In this document: piece after piece, positions 5,953 to 7,344 of the stretch
How the letters are laid out: the number at the start of each line of letters is the position of its first letter
How positions within the stretch are numbered: the stretch's first letter is position 1
Origin: Bacillota bacterium
Lineage (GTDB): Bacteria > Vulcanimicrobiota > JAMDEM01
Length of the DNA stretch: 7,344 bases
Reading direction: 5' to 3'
NCBI GenBank assembly: GCA_023486985.1
Contig: JAMDEM010000021.1
Coordinates: forward strand, 1 to 7,344
Notes under the pieces: generated by a model
Database searches by the model: none
Told to the model about the DNA's origin: nothing
What the model saw: the letters and a program-made list of their open reading frames with translations, nothing else
Program-made: the position numbers and the translations under genes

Positions 5953-7344
5953 TTGATATTCAAGAAAAAAATAGATTATCATCTTCTTGAAACTCTCGTA
6001 AATAATTGGGAGCAAAGGCGAAAAGAGGTTCTGGAGCAGAATCCTGCAGATGAAGGGGAAATTTTTTATTCCTGCCCAAAATGCGGACTCCTCAGCAGTT
6101 TCAATGAAAAGTTTCCTCTTGCTCCGGAAAAAATAAAATCTTTTAATGACCTCGACAACCACATAACAAAAATCCTCACGAGCATTGAGTCCCGCAAAAA
6201 GGACTGCACCTGCTTAAACGCTTTAAGGGGAAACGATATTATATTCTTCACCTACGCCCATTATCTGCCTCACTTTGAAAAAGACCTTCAAATTGCTTAT
6301 ACAATAACAAAGGCTAACATTACAGAAATCAAAGCTCAGCTCATGAGCAGAGGGGGACAGAAAAAATTCCTCGGAGATGAAATTACAGACGAAAAATTTA
6401 TACATGAAGGAATATTTTTTGACCCGCAGGCCGCCTGGTTCCTTGCAATTGACTGGGCATTAAAAAACAAAGAAATGAAGTTCCTTCAAATAGAAGACGG
6501 TTATGCCATAGTGGCTGTGCCGGCAAGCGCTCCGGCTGACAGACTTGCCTCCTTCAAGGTTGAAGCCCGGGAACTCTGGAAAAAATTTAATGCAAAAGCC
6601 GGTGAAATTATTAATTTTGCCGACATTAAAAATTATGGAATCAATTTCACCAAGGATACTTTTCTTGAATGGCAAAAAAAATACAGGAATCTTGTTGTTG
6701 ACCGCAAAGTTTTTTGCAGCGTTTTCCTTGATTATGAAGCTTGCAGCAAAAAACTGCTTAGCGAGCTTTCATCCGGCAAATGGAATCTGGTAGAAAAAAA
6801 AGACGGGAGATTTATTGAAAAAGAAGGACAACACCATAAAATTGATATCAAGCAGATAGCCATTGAATGTGTCTTCCAGTGCAGTTTTTTCAAACAAGCC
6901 ATACATAAATTCCTTAAAAATCTTGAGCATAAAGAAAAGAAACCCGGTTATGAAAAAGCTCCTTCCATCTGTCCCTACTGCGGCCTGCCTGCGATAATAA
7001 CAAAAAAAATAAGACCTGACAATTTCTTCTTTAACAAGGAAGCGCCTCTGGGAGCAAAATACAAGGATTTTATTATTTATTACAGCCTTGACTGTACTTT
7101 TCACAGCACGCCCGTTGACAGGAAAATATTCAAGGAATCCCCTGAAATTCTTGAAGAAAAATACACTGAAGATTTTGAAAAGATTGCTTTTAAGTTAAAA
7201 TTTTACGAATATACTATTCTGGAAAGAAAAATCTATCTGTTTCTGGGAAAAGAAGCTTCATCAATTTCTGCCAGCCCTCTCCTTCTCAGGGGACTTTTAA
7301 ACAAAGCGGGCATTAAATTTTATGATGAAAAAGCTTTTTGCTGG
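5953..7344 (+). CDS. Unknown protein with two putative zinc-binding Cys clusters (3' partial)
   Basis: The frame is open for 464 codons without a stop and runs off the window end. It opens with TTG at 5953, right after an in-frame TAA, 8 nt after a G-rich ribosome binding site. I recognise no family. Visible features: C41-P-K-C44 with C85-T-C87 forms a possible C4 zinc cluster. C340-P-Y-C343 with C381-T-F-H384 forms a possible C3H cluster. The two clusters have similar internal spacing (40 and 37 residues between halves) and both begin with CPxCG, suggesting a diverged internal duplication. Further Cys are C255, C264, C306, C310 and C463. The composition is rich in Lys, Glu, Phe and Ile, with no signal peptide or membrane segment, so it is probably cytoplasmic. 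About 80 nt separate it from the hydrolase gene on the same strand. It could be a nucleic-acid-binding or structural zinc protein, but no catalytic motif is seen. CpXC-type zinc proteins are a possible but weak comparison. Confidence 0.85.
   Translation, partial: MIFKKKIDYHLLETLVNNWEQRRKEVLEQNPADEGEIFYSCPKCGLLSSFNEKFPLAPEKIKSFNDLDNHITKILTSIESRKKDCTCLNALRGNDIIFFTYAHYLPHFEKDLQIAYTITKANITEIKAQLMSRGGQKKFLGDEITDEKFIHEGIFFDPQAAWFLAIDWALKNKEMKFLQIEDGYAIVAVPASAPADRLASFKVEARELWKKFNAKAGEIINFADIKNYGINFTKDTFLEWQKKYRNLVVDRKVFCSVFLDYEACSKKLLSELSSGKWNLVEKKDGRFIEKEGQHHKIDIKQIAIECVFQCSFFKQAIHKFLKNLEHKEKKPGYEKAPSICPYCGLPAIITKKIRPDNFFFNKEAPLGAKYKDFIIYYSLDCTFHSTPVDRKIFKESPEILEEKYTEDFEKIAFKLKFYEYTILERKIYLFLGKEASSISASPLLLRGLLNKAGIKFYDEKAFCW

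Noticed and set aside
5905..6405. Overlapping small reverse-strand frames near the start of the last gene
   Set aside because: They are mutually overlapping, lack ribosome binding sites and are explained by the + strand gene with its Cys cluster.
6545..6793. 82-aa + strand reading frame
   Set aside because: It lies out of frame inside the continuous 464-codon reading frame, with no ribosome binding site and low-complexity composition.
6769..7104. 111-aa reverse-strand reading frame
   Set aside because: It is antisense to the large unknown gene; its Phe-rich content is the complement of Lys/Glu codons.
1..7344. CRISPR array, tRNA or rRNA gene, transposase, prophage or toxin-antitoxin genes
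   Set aside because: I found no regularly spaced direct repeats, no cloverleaf-like or rRNA-like stretch and no matching protein motifs on either strand.

Overview
The window looks like a moderate-to-low GC bacterial chromosome segment in which every convincing gene lies on the + strand. Nothing fixes the taxon. The presence of periplasmic HtrA, a multidomain HD-GYP response regulator and dispersed palindromic repeats of a kind I associate with Nitrospirota, Desulfobacterota-like and candidate-phylum genomes suggests a deep-branching, probably Gram-negative bacterium. That placement is inference.

Layout: (1) 2-943 is the 3' part of an HtrA/DegP-type serine protease with one PDZ domain; its start lies upstream of the window. 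(2) 951-2609 is arginyl-tRNA synthetase (argS), 7 nt after the protease stop and without a clear Shine-Dalgarno site, so probably translated from the same message. (3) 2610-2831 is the longest intergenic stretch. It holds a small perfect dyad just after argS and a ~118-bp composite palindromic repeat. (4) 2832-4811 encodes a 659-aa REC-GAF-GAF-HD-GYP protein, a predicted c-di-GMP phosphodiesterase-type response regulator. (5) 4812-4925 holds a second, unrelated small palindromic repeat with perfect 11-bp terminal inverted repeats. (6) 4926-5171 and 5195-5872 form a likely two-gene unit: an 81-aa conserved-looking protein of unknown function and a UlaG/YtkL-like metallo-beta-lactamase-fold hydrolase, each with a strong ribosome binding site. 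(7) From 5953 to the window end a single open frame of 464 codons, starting at TTG and running off the edge, encodes a protein I do not recognise, with two putative zinc-binding Cys clusters.

The genes read as a mix of housekeeping (argS), envelope quality control (HtrA), second-messenger signalling (HD-GYP) and less understood functions. I see no clear defence system, CRISPR array, prophage, transposase or RNA gene. The best candidates for something undescribed are the Cys-cluster protein at the 3' end, the small protein next to the hydrolase, and the two palindromic repeats that flank the HD-GYP gene.
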